In this document: piece after piece, positions 1 to 7,526 of the stretch
Layout: the number at the start of each line of letters is the position of its first letter
How positions within the stretch are numbered: position 1 is the stretch's first letter
DNA from: an uncultured Myxococcales bacterium
Lineage (GTDB): Bacteria > Myxococcota_A > Polyangia > Nannocystales > Nannocystaceae
Length of the DNA stretch: 32,866 bases
Reading direction: 5' to 3'
NCBI GenBank assembly: GCA_902826865.1
Contig: CADEGN010000065.1
Span: forward strand, 1 to 32,866
Position numbers and translations under genes: made by a program
The notes under the pieces: generated by a model
The model's database searches: none
Seen by the model: the letters and a program-made list of their open reading frames with translations, nothing else
What the model was told of the DNA's origin: nothing

Positions 1-27
1 CGATCTGTCGCACCGCTCAAGGGTACA

Positions 28-52
28 GGGCACGGGCACGGGCACGGGCACG
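28..52. repeat. Hexanucleotide tandem repeat
   Basis: About four head-to-tail copies of the six-base unit cacggg, the last ending in cacgg, lie directly next to the hairpin at 54-85. The repeat is read directly from the sequence. It sits downstream of the minus-strand gene ending at 68 and has no evident coding role. Short repeats of this kind can vary in copy number by slippage. Confidence 0.75.
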
Positions 53-53
53 G

Positions 54-85
54 AGGAGCGTGACCCCTTACGGGGTCACGCTCCT
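54..85. terminator. Perfect 14-bp hairpin, possible terminator
   Basis: A perfect 14-bp inverted repeat (54-67 paired with 72-85) surrounds a four-base loop, ttac. It falls at the 3' end of the minus-strand gene that stops at 68-70, so the stop codon TAA lies in the loop and the last few codons lie in one arm. No run of T follows the stem on either strand, so termination would be atypical. A stem-loop that protects the transcript end is equally possible. Confidence 0.5.
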
Positions 86-478
86 AGCTGCCGTGTCGTC
101 GAAGTAGCCGTTGCCGTCGTCGGGGATGACCGGGTCGAGCGCAGCGATGTGCTCGTAACCGATGCCACGCACGTCGTTGGCGACGGCTTGGTACAGCGCG
201 CCGACCGGCGGCGGCAACGACCAGGTCGAGAGCACGACCAGAAACTGGCTATCGTCGGGGTGAGCGGCCAAAAAGCCGCCTTCGACCGCGTCGTATCCCG
301 CGAGAAACGGCTCGCGGGCAAACCAGTTCGCGAACTCGACCGACTGATCGACGTCGCGAAAGATCATGTAGGTGGCGCGCTGCTCGACGAACTCGATGGG
401 CGCCGCGTGGGCGTCGGCAGAAAGGCCGGCGGAGAACGCGGTCCAGACGGCGAAACCCGAGGCAAACCAACGCACCAC
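68..478 (-). CDS. Small predicted exported protein of unknown function
   Basis: From a GTG at 476-478 the product is 136 residues. It begins with an N-terminal signal peptide: a short start, a hydrophobic stretch around residues 4-20 and an Ala-His-Ala type cleavage site near residue 25. The mature part is acidic and aromatic, has no cysteine-rich motif, and ends in an Asp/Gly-rich tail. I do not recognise the family. The start was chosen for the signal peptide; a GTG one codon later and a TTG at 491-493 are also possible. The same frame is open up to 808, but that N-terminal stretch is Arg-rich and looks like a shadow of the coding-like sequence at 507-791. The stop codon sits inside the loop of the hairpin at 54-85. 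Export is inferred from the signal peptide. Confidence 0.5.
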   Translation of the reverse strand: MVRWFASGFAVWTAFSAGLSADAHAAPIEFVEQRATYMIFRDVDQSVEFANWFAREPFLAGYDAVEGGFLAAHPDDSQFLVVLSTWSLPPPVGALYQAVANDVRGIGYEHIAALDPVIPDDGNGYFDDTAARSVTP

Positions 479-506
479 AGCATCGTTTGGCAAAGCAATG
501 GCCCCG

Positions 507-791
507 TCAAGCGCTCGTGCGGTGGGCGGTGGGCGGGGCGCTCGCGTCCGCCATCGCCACGGCGCGATCCGTGCCAATCCGTCCCAACAGCGCCTGGCGC
601 TCGAGAAACGCCCACTGCGCGCCATAGAGGCGGAGCTGATCGACGTCAAAGTCGACCAAGTGCGGACCGCCAATCGCGGCCTCATCGGAGACCAGATTCG
701 CCTGCGGCTCACGCACCACCGAGGTACCCGCGAGGATGTCGCCCAGGCGCGCGTGGTATTGGGCAACCAGCGGTAACGACGGCGCGCGTCG
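507..791 (-). pseudogene. Orphan coding-like stretch, possibly frameshifted
   Basis: This minus-strand frame reads as ordinary protein: acidic, hydrophobic and aromatic residues mixed, about 90 residues, ending at a TGA at 507-509. It has no good start codon. The only conventional starts are GTG codons near 714-719, which would cut off a convincing preceding segment, and a TAA at 792-794 closes it upstream. In another frame a GTG at 806-808 overlaps the stop of the upstream nitrobindin-like gene by four bases, the usual layout for coupled genes. A one-base shift near 780-790 would join that start to this stretch. It could be a frameshifted gene, a sequencing error, or a short gene with an unusual start. 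Function is unknown. Confidence 0.35.
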
Positions 792-804
792 TTAGCGCGG
801 CCCC

Positions 805-1374
805 TCACCCCCGCGCGCGGCGCAGTGTGTTCTGATCGCGGTGATCGAACGGCTCAGCACGCCCCTTCATCTGCAGCACCGTGTGCTCGTCGTAGCGCAA
901 CGTATCGTCGTCGAGCAGCTCGACCGTCAGCATGTAGCGCGTGGTCTTGAACTCGGCGATAAGAAACGGGCTCGAGCAGATCCCGAACGTCTCGGATCCG
1001 GACGTGGCTTCAAGGGCGAACTTGCGCGCCCCCGCGGAGGCATAGCCACCCGCCAAGATCGTCATGCCGCGCGGCGGCATGAAGCAGCGCAGGATCAACC
1101 CGGAGCCAGCGTCCCACAGCCAGTAGCCAACCTCCTCGTGAAAGGGATCGGGCGACCCGAGCCGCCACGCCTTGGTCGAGTAGCGCAATCCGTAGAGCAC
1201 CTGCTCGTGGTTGTCGACCCGGCCGGTGGGCTCGAACACCATGCGTTCGCGGAACTTGCTGGTGACCGGCCGGCGATCGGTTTCGCCTTTGTCGGAAGGA
1301 GCGAGGTCGTCGCCCGCATCGCCTTCCCACACGCCGAGCAGTGGGCCAAGCGGCCCAAGGGTTGGATCGAACAT
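805..1374 (-). CDS. Nitrobindin-like heme-binding beta-barrel protein (THAP4/DUF1794 family)
   Basis: The product is 189 residues, close to the usual size of the small heme-barrel (nitrobindin, THAP4 C-terminal) family. Family marks visible are a GVWEG segment at residues 14-18 (first strand), FHEEVGYW at 78-85, and a C-terminal DHRDQNTL at 177-184 with His178 at the place where these proteins usually carry their proximal heme ligand. Known members bind ferric heme in a solvent-exposed beta-barrel and react with nitric oxide or peroxynitrite. There is no signal peptide, so it should be cytosolic. The ATG start at 1372-1374 puts the barrel right at the N terminus. A possible second gene overlaps its stop by four bases. 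Family assignment is fairly safe; the physiological role is inference. Confidence 0.75.
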   Translation of the reverse strand: MFDPTLGPLGPLLGVWEGDAGDDLAPSDKGETDRRPVTSKFRERMVFEPTGRVDNHEQVLYGLRYSTKAWRLGSPDPFHEEVGYWLWDAGSGLILRCFMPPRGMTILAGGYASAGARKFALEATSGSETFGICSSPFLIAEFKTTRYMLTVELLDDDTLRYDEHTVLQMKGRAEPFDHRDQNTLRRARG

Positions 1375-1479
1375 CCCGGGAGTGTAACCGCAATCGCCGG
1401 CTTCAGACCCGAACAGTCATCGCCCGGCCATCTCCGCGAGATCGTCGGTAACAATGGTGCCGTCCATCTCGACAACGTA

Positions 1480-2688
1480 ATGGACAGCAGCAGCACCAAT
1501 CCGAACGAATCGGGTGAGACCGCCGAGGCGGAGACAACGAGCGGACAATGCGCGGGATTCGAACCCGATGACGGCTTCATGGTCACGGGCGAGTTCGTGC
1601 ACGGCGGCGTCGTGACCATCGTGCGCAACGGCGGTGGCCTTGGTACGCGCGAGCGCGACACGCCGTGGCTCTGGGACGTGGTCGCCGAGCAGTGGCTCGC
1701 CGGCGAGGCTCAGCACGCGTACGCCGGCTCAGCCGACGGCGATCCGATCGACACAAGCATCTGGACCGACCAGAGCAACTATGAAGGCTGGGACACGCCC
1801 GCGCAGAAGTTCAAGTTCACCAGTGATCCGGATCGACGCAGACACGCGCGATCGACAGCGCACTACGGCAACCTCGCCAGCTCAGCCTCGGATCCCAAGC
1901 CGTACTCCAAGCTCGGCTTCCCGGTTTGGCCAGCAATCTGGGGTGCCCAGACCAACACGCAGATGTACCTGAGCTGGTGGCAGCGCATGGACGGCGTCGA
2001 GCCCGGATTCCCCCAGGACGAAAACGGCAACGGCGGCGAAGACAAACCGTTGCGCTTCGGGGACAGCGAGCTGGCGGGGCTCGGCGAGTACGACATCACG
2101 GTTGCCGGGTTGACGGCCACGACCGTTGGTTTCGGCAACATCAAGGCCTGGGGCGGCGTTCCGGATGTGGGCGCGCAATGGTTCCGGTTCGAGTTTTTCG
2201 TCGATCGTGTGCGCGGTATCGCGGATCTGTGGGTCGACGGGCGTCTACAGATCGGCAGCTCGTGGACCGTGCGCCCCGAGGACGGCGGGCCGTTCGAGTT
2301 CCGCCCGGCCGACGAGTACTTGTTCGTCGATCCGCCGACACCGGGCAGCGAGCTCGACACCGCCGAGTGGATCAACGTCACCGTCCACTACCTTGGGTTC
2401 GACGACGGCGGCGTGACCCAGCAATTCGCGCCCGGCCGGAAGGTCGAGCTATCTGAGATCTATCTCGACACCACGCGCGCGCGGGTCGAAATCGCGGACG
2501 CCGAGAGCTGGGCGGACACCCCCGACGCCGAACGGACGTCCGAGGTCTGCGGTCGACTGATGTCGTGGACCGATGACACGATCGTCGTTGAGCTCAACCA
2601 GGGCGGATTCACCGACCTGGCCGGGCTCCATCTGTGGATCATCGACGACGACGGAGCGCCGATCCACGTCGGCCGGTTCACGCCGTGA
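1480..2688 (+). CDS. Predicted extracellular concanavalin A-like (jelly-roll) protein
   Basis: From the ATG at 1480 the product is 402 residues. The first ~22 residues are a low-complexity Ser/Thr/Glu/Asn linker of the type that follows the lipid-bearing Cys in lipoproteins of this lineage. The remainder is rich in Trp, Phe, Tyr, Gly and Asp with alternating beta-strand patterns, for example WFRFEFFVDR and GIADLWVDGRL near residues 235-255. This resembles concanavalin A-like glucanase or polysaccharide-lyase folds, so carbohydrate binding or cleavage is plausible but not shown. No signal peptide precedes the linker in this frame. The frame stays open upstream to 841, but that stretch is antisense to the heme-barrel gene. 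The true N terminus is therefore uncertain and may be lost through a frameshift. Confidence 0.6.
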   Translation: MDSSSTNPNESGETAEAETTSGQCAGFEPDDGFMVTGEFVHGGVVTIVRNGGGLGTRERDTPWLWDVVAEQWLAGEAQHAYAGSADGDPIDTSIWTDQSNYEGWDTPAQKFKFTSDPDRRRHARSTAHYGNLASSASDPKPYSKLGFPVWPAIWGAQTNTQMYLSWWQRMDGVEPGFPQDENGNGGEDKPLRFGDSELAGLGEYDITVAGLTATTVGFGNIKAWGGVPDVGAQWFRFEFFVDRVRGIADLWVDGRLQIGSSWTVRPEDGGPFEFRPADEYLFVDPPTPGSELDTAEWINVTVHYLGFDDGGVTQQFAPGRKVELSEIYLDTTRARVEIADAESWADTPDAERTSEVCGRLMSWTDDTIVVELNQGGFTDLAGLHLWIIDDDGAPIHVGRFTP

Positions 2689-2958
2689 CCGACATCAGGG
2701 ACAGGGGATCGGCTCGGTCGAGACGATGACATCGTCAGACCGGACTCCGGCGGCAGCACCCGTGGCCTCGAGCTCCAGCGCATTGGCGTGGGGGCTGGCC
2801 GAGCATCCACCGGCTTGTTCATCGCTGCCGGCGTGCTGATCGGTGCCGGGATCACGGCGCTGATGGTTGCACGCGCGCGTGGACGAGCCCGCAGCGGCCG
2901 CTCGCTCGGAACTGCCGCCAAGCGCGAATCGTCGCCGCGTTGGCGCTGCGCCGCGGGA
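2689..2958. other. Intergenic stretch with a membrane-segment-like open frame and a palindrome
   Basis: These 270 bases lie between two convergent genes. A perfect palindromic 15-mer (2722-2736, seven-base arms around one base) is present. In the same frame as the upstream gene, after its TGA, the sequence would encode an Asp/Ser/Gly-rich linker, one strongly hydrophobic segment (about 2815-2870) and an Arg cluster. No stop follows in that frame until 4873-4875, deep inside the antisense polymerase gene, so I do not call a CDS. No U-tailed terminator is obvious. Confidence 0.4.
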
Positions 2959-4632
2959 TCAGTGCGTTCCCCAATCCTCAGCGATGCGCGCGCTTACTTC
3001 GATCGGAATGCGGGTGACGACCGTGGACATCGCGTCGCGCATCGCTTCGATCACCGCAGCGCATACGCCTTCAGCGCCCGCCTCGGGTGCCTCAACCAGC
3101 ACTTCGTCGTGCACACACATCACGGCGCGTGCGCCATGGCGCGGCAGCTCGCTGTGAAGAGCGACGAGCGCGCGTTTGAAACCCTCCGCCGCGGTGCCCT
3201 GTACGGGGATGTTGAGAGCCGCCGGGACGCTCGCTCGCCCGGGGGCGAAGCGCTTGCGCCGTCCAAGCGCCGTCCGGACCACGACTTCGCCCTCGCTGCG
3301 ACACAACGCCGCCGTGCGACGGTGCCACGCGGCAATCCCAGGGAATGTCGCGAAGAATGCGTCGCGCGCGCGACGGGCCTCGCGAACGTCGAGTTCGACG
3401 CCGTATCCACTCGCGGCGTACTCACGGAATCGGTCGGCGCCCATGCCAAACAGAAAGCCGAAGTTCACGGCCTTGGCCAGCTTGCGCTCGTGCGCGGTGA
3501 CGTTGGACTCGGGCTTGCCCGTGAGGGTCGCCGCGGTTGCGAGGTGGGCGTCGCGGCCCTCGCGAAACACCCGCGCCAGCGCGTCACAGGGCGCGAGGGC
3601 AGCGGCAACCCGGAGCTCGATCTGCGCGTAGTCAGCGATCACCAAGCGCTTGCCCGCGGGCGCACGAAAGCACGCCCGCAACCCCGGTGCCGTCTGCTCG
3701 CTGGGCACCTGCTGGAGATTTGGATCGGTGCACGAGAACCGTCCGGAATCCGCCGCGAGCGGATGCAGGCGGCAGTGGATCCGATTGCGACGGACGAAGT
3801 CGCGCCCCCAATGGGCGTAGGTGGAGATGAGCTTGTCGAGCCGGGCGACCCGCGCGGGCTCGCTGGCGCCGATGCGTTCCGCTCTCCACGCGGCCGCCAC
3901 GCGCTCGAATGCCGCCGCATCCATCGGCATTCCAGCACGCTCCATGGCCACGACCGCAGATACCAACCGGCACTCGAGGGTGTAGGCCGGCAGCATTTGG
4001 CGCTCGCGCAGGAGCGGCACGAGCCTGGCAGCGAGGGGATGCAGTACGTCGGCAAGGGCAGCGATCTGACGCAACGCATCCGTCCCTTGCTCGAACAAGC
4101 CGGGGCTCACGGACCCGATCGCGTGGCCGAGGTGCACGGCGACAACGGGGGAAAGCGCAGCGGCGTCGTGGGTGTGGTCGCCCTCGGCGAGCAGGACCGC
4201 AGCAACGTGGGTACACCCCAGTCGCGCCGGCACGATCTCGCGATCGAGGTGGCCGGCCAGGCGCCCAAGCGCCGCCTGAGCGCCGTGAAAGACCGCGTAG
4301 GGCGCGTCCCCAGCGGCGAGCGCGTCGGCCAACTCGTCGAGGACCCCGAGCCCCGCGCCATGCAACACGATCGCCCGCGAAGCGATCGCACCGTCGCAAT
4401 CGGGAGGGCGAGCGATCGCGACGGCCCAGATCTTTCCCGTGCGATGGTCATCCGGATCGGACGTCGTGGTGGACTGCTGGGCGACCACCGCAACCGCCCA
4501 CGCCGCGTCGCCGGCCGCACGCGCGCGAACGAGCCACGCGCGGGCGGAGTCGATCTCGCCGGCCAGTTGCGCGTCCACCAGCGGCCAGGACGGCAGCTGC
4601 GCCAGCGCCGTCTTGTTTGGATGTATGCCCAT
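2959..4632 (-). CDS. Short family A DNA polymerase without a recognisable exonuclease site
   Basis: This 557-residue protein carries the family A (Pol I type) polymerase core in its C-terminal half. Motif A is ADYAQIELR with Asp334. Motif B on the fingers helix is RKLAKAVNFGFLFG with Arg383, Lys387 and Phe391. Motif C is VHDE with His508, Asp509 and Glu510. The template-strand motif GRFSCTDPNLQQVP is at 297-310. The position of E. coli Tyr766 is Phe395 here. The N-terminal ~200 residues resemble a shrunken proofreading domain, but I cannot find its DEDD acidic residues, and there is no 5'-nuclease domain. At about 60% of normal PolA length it is probably an accessory polymerase for repair or lesion bypass, with a full-length PolA elsewhere. 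It follows the gene ending at 4669 with a 36-base gap, so the two are likely co-transcribed. The polymerase family is certain; the role is inferred. Confidence 0.9.
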   Translation of the reverse strand: MGIHPNKTALAQLPSWPLVDAQLAGEIDSARAWLVRARAAGDAAWAVAVVAQQSTTTSDPDDHRTGKIWAVAIARPPDCDGAIASRAIVLHGAGLGVLDELADALAAGDAPYAVFHGAQAALGRLAGHLDREIVPARLGCTHVAAVLLAEGDHTHDAAALSPVVAVHLGHAIGSVSPGLFEQGTDALRQIAALADVLHPLAARLVPLLRERQMLPAYTLECRLVSAVVAMERAGMPMDAAAFERVAAAWRAERIGASEPARVARLDKLISTYAHWGRDFVRRNRIHCRLHPLAADSGRFSCTDPNLQQVPSEQTAPGLRACFRAPAGKRLVIADYAQIELRVAAALAPCDALARVFREGRDAHLATAATLTGKPESNVTAHERKLAKAVNFGFLFGMGADRFREYAASGYGVELDVREARRARDAFFATFPGIAAWHRRTAALCRSEGEVVVRTALGRRKRFAPGRASVPAALNIPVQGTAAEGFKRALVALHSELPRHGARAVMCVHDEVLVEAPEAGAEGVCAAVIEAMRDAMSTVVTRIPIEVSARIAEDWGTH

Positions 4633-4668
4633 CGGCAGTCCGATCGTAGCAGCGCCCGTGTGCGCGGC

Positions 4669-5721
4669 TCAGGGCAGGCGAACCGCCAGCCCGATGACAG
4701 CGCGCACGGCCGCGGGAGCGGCCTCGTACGCGGTGCGCCGCACGCCCGCGTCGACGACGTGGAACCGCGGTCGACGCAACACCACGAGGGCGTCCAGCCC
4801 GCCGACGATTCCCACCTGCGGGATCGGAAAGAACGCGATCGCCACCGCTGCGCCTGCGCCGGCCCACAGCTGTGAACGCACGCGCGCGTCGATGCCGGGA
4901 CCCTTGCCCTCGGCACGCGTGGCCCCGAGTTCCAGCAACGCGCACACCGGGAGCGTCAACCGCTTGCGCGTCGCAAGGTAGCAACCCGACACGCCGCCGA
5001 CCGTCAGCTGCGCCCTCGCCCCAAGCGCATTGCCATCGGTGCTCGTGCGTGCGAACGCGTGGCCGACCGTGGCCGAGATCTTCGCGCGTGACAGGGCGAC
5101 GCCGATCTCTGCGCGCAGCCAAGGCGTCACCCGCGGAGTGAGCCCCACCGCCACGCCGCTCGTGACGTCCATGGCAAAGCGCGGGCGAGTCGGCTGCTTC
5201 GCCTCAGCTGGCGCCGCCTCGAGCGGTGCCGACGGCGACCGGCGCTCGACCGGGGGCAGGCTCGGCGGCGACGGTTTCGCGGCGGGCGCGGGTGGTCGCA
5301 CAAGCACATCGGCGACGCGCGCCGCATCGACTGCAGTGGCAACCACGAGGGCGGCCGCGTCACCGAGCTCGCCGCAATTCGGGGCGTGCAAGCGCCGCTC
5401 TTCGACGACCTCGGCGGTCTCGACGAAGAGCGCGAGCTCGTAATCCTGCGGACCGCTCGAGATTTCCGCCCGCACGGCGATGGCCGCCGTGGGATCGAGG
5501 TCGATCGTCGTCGCGAGCAGTCGCCCCACCGCGCCGATGAATCGATCGGCGTCGGGACACCCGGGTGGCGCATTCCACTCGAGCTCGATCGCAGTGCGTT
5601 CGGACACAACCGGCAGGGGCGGCGGCAACTCGACCCCACCCGGCGACGGAGGGGCGCCATGCAGGGATGCGACGAGGAGCAGACCGAACGACCCGAGTGG
5701 CATCGCGACCAGCTCGGACAT
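4669..5721 (-). CDS. Predicted exported, outer-membrane-type protein of a myxobacterial family
   Basis: From the ATG at 5719-5721 the product is 350 residues. It has an N-terminal hydrophobic signal peptide with a likely cut near residue 23 (HGA). A periplasmic domain at roughly 45-140 contains two conserved-looking cysteines (Cys55 in a PGCPD motif, Cys116 in NCGELGDAA). A Pro/Ala/Ser-rich linker follows (about 142-185). The C-terminal ~165 residues alternate glycine-rich amphipathic strands and end in a hydrophobic strand, as expected for an outer-membrane barrel or surface-attached beta domain. I have seen this arrangement (GCP motif, later C-x-E-L motif, proline linker, beta C terminus) as a general pattern in myxobacterial hypothetical proteins, but I know no function. 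A second in-frame Met at 5701-5703 is possible but would shorten the signal peptide. Confidence 0.65.
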   Translation of the reverse strand: MSELVAMPLGSFGLLLVASLHGAPPSPGGVELPPPLPVVSERTAIELEWNAPPGCPDADRFIGAVGRLLATTIDLDPTAAIAVRAEISSGPQDYELALFVETAEVVEERRLHAPNCGELGDAAALVVATAVDAARVADVLVRPPAPAAKPSPPSLPPVERRSPSAPLEAAPAEAKQPTRPRFAMDVTSGVAVGLTPRVTPWLRAEIGVALSRAKISATVGHAFARTSTDGNALGARAQLTVGGVSGCYLATRKRLTLPVCALLELGATRAEGKGPGIDARVRSQLWAGAGAAVAIAFFPIPQVGIVGGLDALVVLRRPRFHVVDAGVRRTAYEAAPAAVRAVIGLAVRLP

Positions 5722-5977
5722 ACCCCAACTGGATCGTCGACGCGACGGCCTCGCCGAGGGGCCCACCGCCGCGGCTCGGGAGCGCGCACGAGACAGGGCG
5801 CCCGCGGGCGCGGACGGCACAGCTGGCGGTCGACCGACGCCTCTGTAGGTGACGATCGCGGGTCGGCTTGGTTGCACGACCCATCGCACGCCGGCCAGGC
5901 CAGCGCGTCTGGATGGCGCAAAGGCTCCGCGGTCGTGGTGGGGGCGGCCGCGATTGCAGTATCCTCGGCCGGCCCCA
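5722..5977. promoter_or_regulatory. Divergent intergenic region
   Basis: These 256 bases separate two divergent genes for exported proteins and must hold both promoters. I could not identify convincing -35/-10 or -24/-12 elements, nor a strong terminator. The open frames that cross it are extensions of the flanking genes and have shadow-like Arg/Ala composition. Confidence 0.4.
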
Positions 5978-7171
5978 ATGCCGCGGCTCCGCCTTACAAC
6001 GTCGCTGGTGTGCACTGCATTCATGCTCGTCAGCGGCTGCCGCAAGGGCAACGTTGCCGAACAGATCGCGACGAGCCCTGATCTCGCCGGGGCGACAGGG
6101 CAAGCCAAGTGTGGGGTGAAGGCCAGCGCCGCCAAACCGCTCGTGGTCGAGTGGCCGGCCGCCGATCGTGCGGCCCTCGAAGCCCGTGCCAATCGCGGAT
6201 TGATCGCGGTCCGTTACGAGGGCTGCGACATGGAAGTCCTCACCAACTGCAACGCCAACGGCGCGTATACCTACTTGCCACTCACGTTCAAGCGTGAGGG
6301 CGTGCGGATCAAGAACGCCGACGAGCTCTACGCCAACCTTCCCGTGGGTGCGGCCAAGTTGGAGGCCAAGCTCCAGCGCGATGGCCAGCTCAACGTCGAC
6401 ATGGTCATCGTCGGCCGCAAGGAGGCCGACAGATCGCAGTTTAGCGACAGCGATTTGCAGGGCCGCTGCACCGAGGCCACCCACGTGGTCACCGGGATCA
6501 CCGTCGGCGCATTTTCGTTTTACACCGGTGCCTCGGCAGAAATCGGTGCGGGTGCGTCGGTCGGCAACATCGGCGCGGGCGTTTCCTCGGCCCACGCGCG
6601 CGAGGTCCTCAACCAAGACGGCAACGAAGCTGCGTGCAAGGCGGGCGGGGCGGGAGAAAGCACGCCCCCGGCCGATTGCGGGGCACTGCTCCGCGTCGAG
6701 GTCGTGCCCATCGATCGCTTCTACTCCGGTCCAACGGCGCCAGCTGGTAGCTCGGGCGGCAGCGCAGGCACCCCGGACACCACAACGACGACCGGCGGGC
6801 CCACGACGAGCACGGTCAGCGCGGATTCCGGGCTCGAGCGCAAGATCAAGGCCTGGCGGTCGGTATCGATCGGAAGCTATGCGGGTACGGTGCTCGGCCT
6901 CGGCATGCTGTATGGGGGCGTCTTCGTGATGACCAGGGCGAAGAAGGGCGTCTCAGCCACCGACCCGGGGACGGAACGCCAGGCGGCGATCGCGAAATAT
7001 CGCCTGGGCATCGGGCTACTCGCGGGCGGCGCGGGCGCGGCGACTGCATTTTTGGTGCTCGCGTTCTTCGCCACGTCCCGCGTGAAGAAACTCCAACGCA
7101 GTCGCACGGCGTTTGTCGCCCCTTCGCTCGTGGAGGGCGGCGCCGGGCTCACGGCGGCATTTCGGTTCTGA
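5978..7171 (+). CDS. Predicted lipoprotein with two C-terminal membrane segments
   Basis: The ATG at 5978 gives 397 residues starting with a lipoprotein signal peptide: Arg in the n-region, a hydrophobic core and a lipobox LVSGC with the lipid-bearing Cys at residue 21. Residues ~30-250 form a periplasmic domain containing several cysteines (for example GCDMEVLTNCN around 83-93) and a glycine-rich stretch. A Thr/Ser/Gly-rich linker follows (about 250-285). Near the C terminus are two hydrophobic helices (about 300-325 and 345-372) with basic residues after each. A lipid anchor plus two helices suggests attachment to the envelope at both ends. I do not recognise the family. The next gene begins 10 bases after the stop, so the two form an operon. 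Confidence 0.75.
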   Translation: MPRLRLTTSLVCTAFMLVSGCRKGNVAEQIATSPDLAGATGQAKCGVKASAAKPLVVEWPAADRAALEARANRGLIAVRYEGCDMEVLTNCNANGAYTYLPLTFKREGVRIKNADELYANLPVGAAKLEAKLQRDGQLNVDMVIVGRKEADRSQFSDSDLQGRCTEATHVVTGITVGAFSFYTGASAEIGAGASVGNIGAGVSSAHAREVLNQDGNEAACKAGGAGESTPPADCGALLRVEVVPIDRFYSGPTAPAGSSGGSAGTPDTTTTTGGPTTSTVSADSGLERKIKAWRSVSIGSYAGTVLGLGMLYGGVFVMTRAKKGVSATDPGTERQAAIAKYRLGIGLLAGGAGAATAFLVLAFFATSRVKKLQRSRTAFVAPSLVEGGAGLTAAFRF

Positions 7172-7181
7172 GGTGGATGCC

Positions 7182-7517
7182 ATGCTTTCGCGTTCGTTCG
7201 TCCTGCTCATCGGTGCTGCGCTTGGACTGGCCATCGCCTGCTCGCTCGCCGACGAGCTCGAAGATGCCGAGTGCGAGAGCGCCGCTGACTGCGCCCGCAG
7301 TCAGGACTGCGTGGTCACAGAGTACTTGCAGATGAGGTCCCTCCCTGGCCTGTGCCGATCCAAGGGAGCGGGATGCAAGACGGGCGAGCAGGCGGGTTGC
7401 GAATGTGACAACTCGAATGGTCAGCTGTACTGCAACTCCACGCTCAACCTCCGCCCCAACAGCACGAACCCCGCGGAGTGCCAGTGTGAATTCGACGTTG
7501 TCGAAACCACCGGCTAG
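7182..7517 (+). CDS. Small cysteine-rich lipoprotein
   Basis: The product is 111 residues from the ATG at 7182, preceded by an aggtgg ribosome-binding site that overlaps the end of the upstream gene. The signal peptide ends in a lipobox LAIAC with Cys20 as the lipidation site. The mature protein has a dense set of cysteines in patterns such as CESAADC, GCECD and CQCE, which probably form disulfides. Cysteine-rich surface lipoproteins of this kind are common in the Nannocystis group. The function is unknown. It ends 9 bases from a convergent gene, with no room for a long terminator. Co-transcription with the preceding lipoprotein is likely because the gap is 10 bases. Confidence 0.75.
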   Translation: MLSRSFVLLIGAALGLAIACSLADELEDAECESAADCARSQDCVVTEYLQMRSLPGLCRSKGAGCKTGEQAGCECDNSNGQLYCNSTLNLRPNSTNPAECQCEFDVVETTG

Positions 7518-7526
7518 CGCACCCGA

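Noticed and set aside
2722..2736. 15-base palindrome gacgatgacatcgtc as a terminator
   Set aside because: The single-base centre cannot form an RNA hairpin loop and there is no T tract; at most it is a protein-binding site.
2788..4875. Long plus-strand open frame of 695 codons
   Set aside because: Its codons are aligned antisense to the polymerase gene, and its product is Arg/His/Ala-rich with no motifs. High GC keeps stops rare in this antisense frame.
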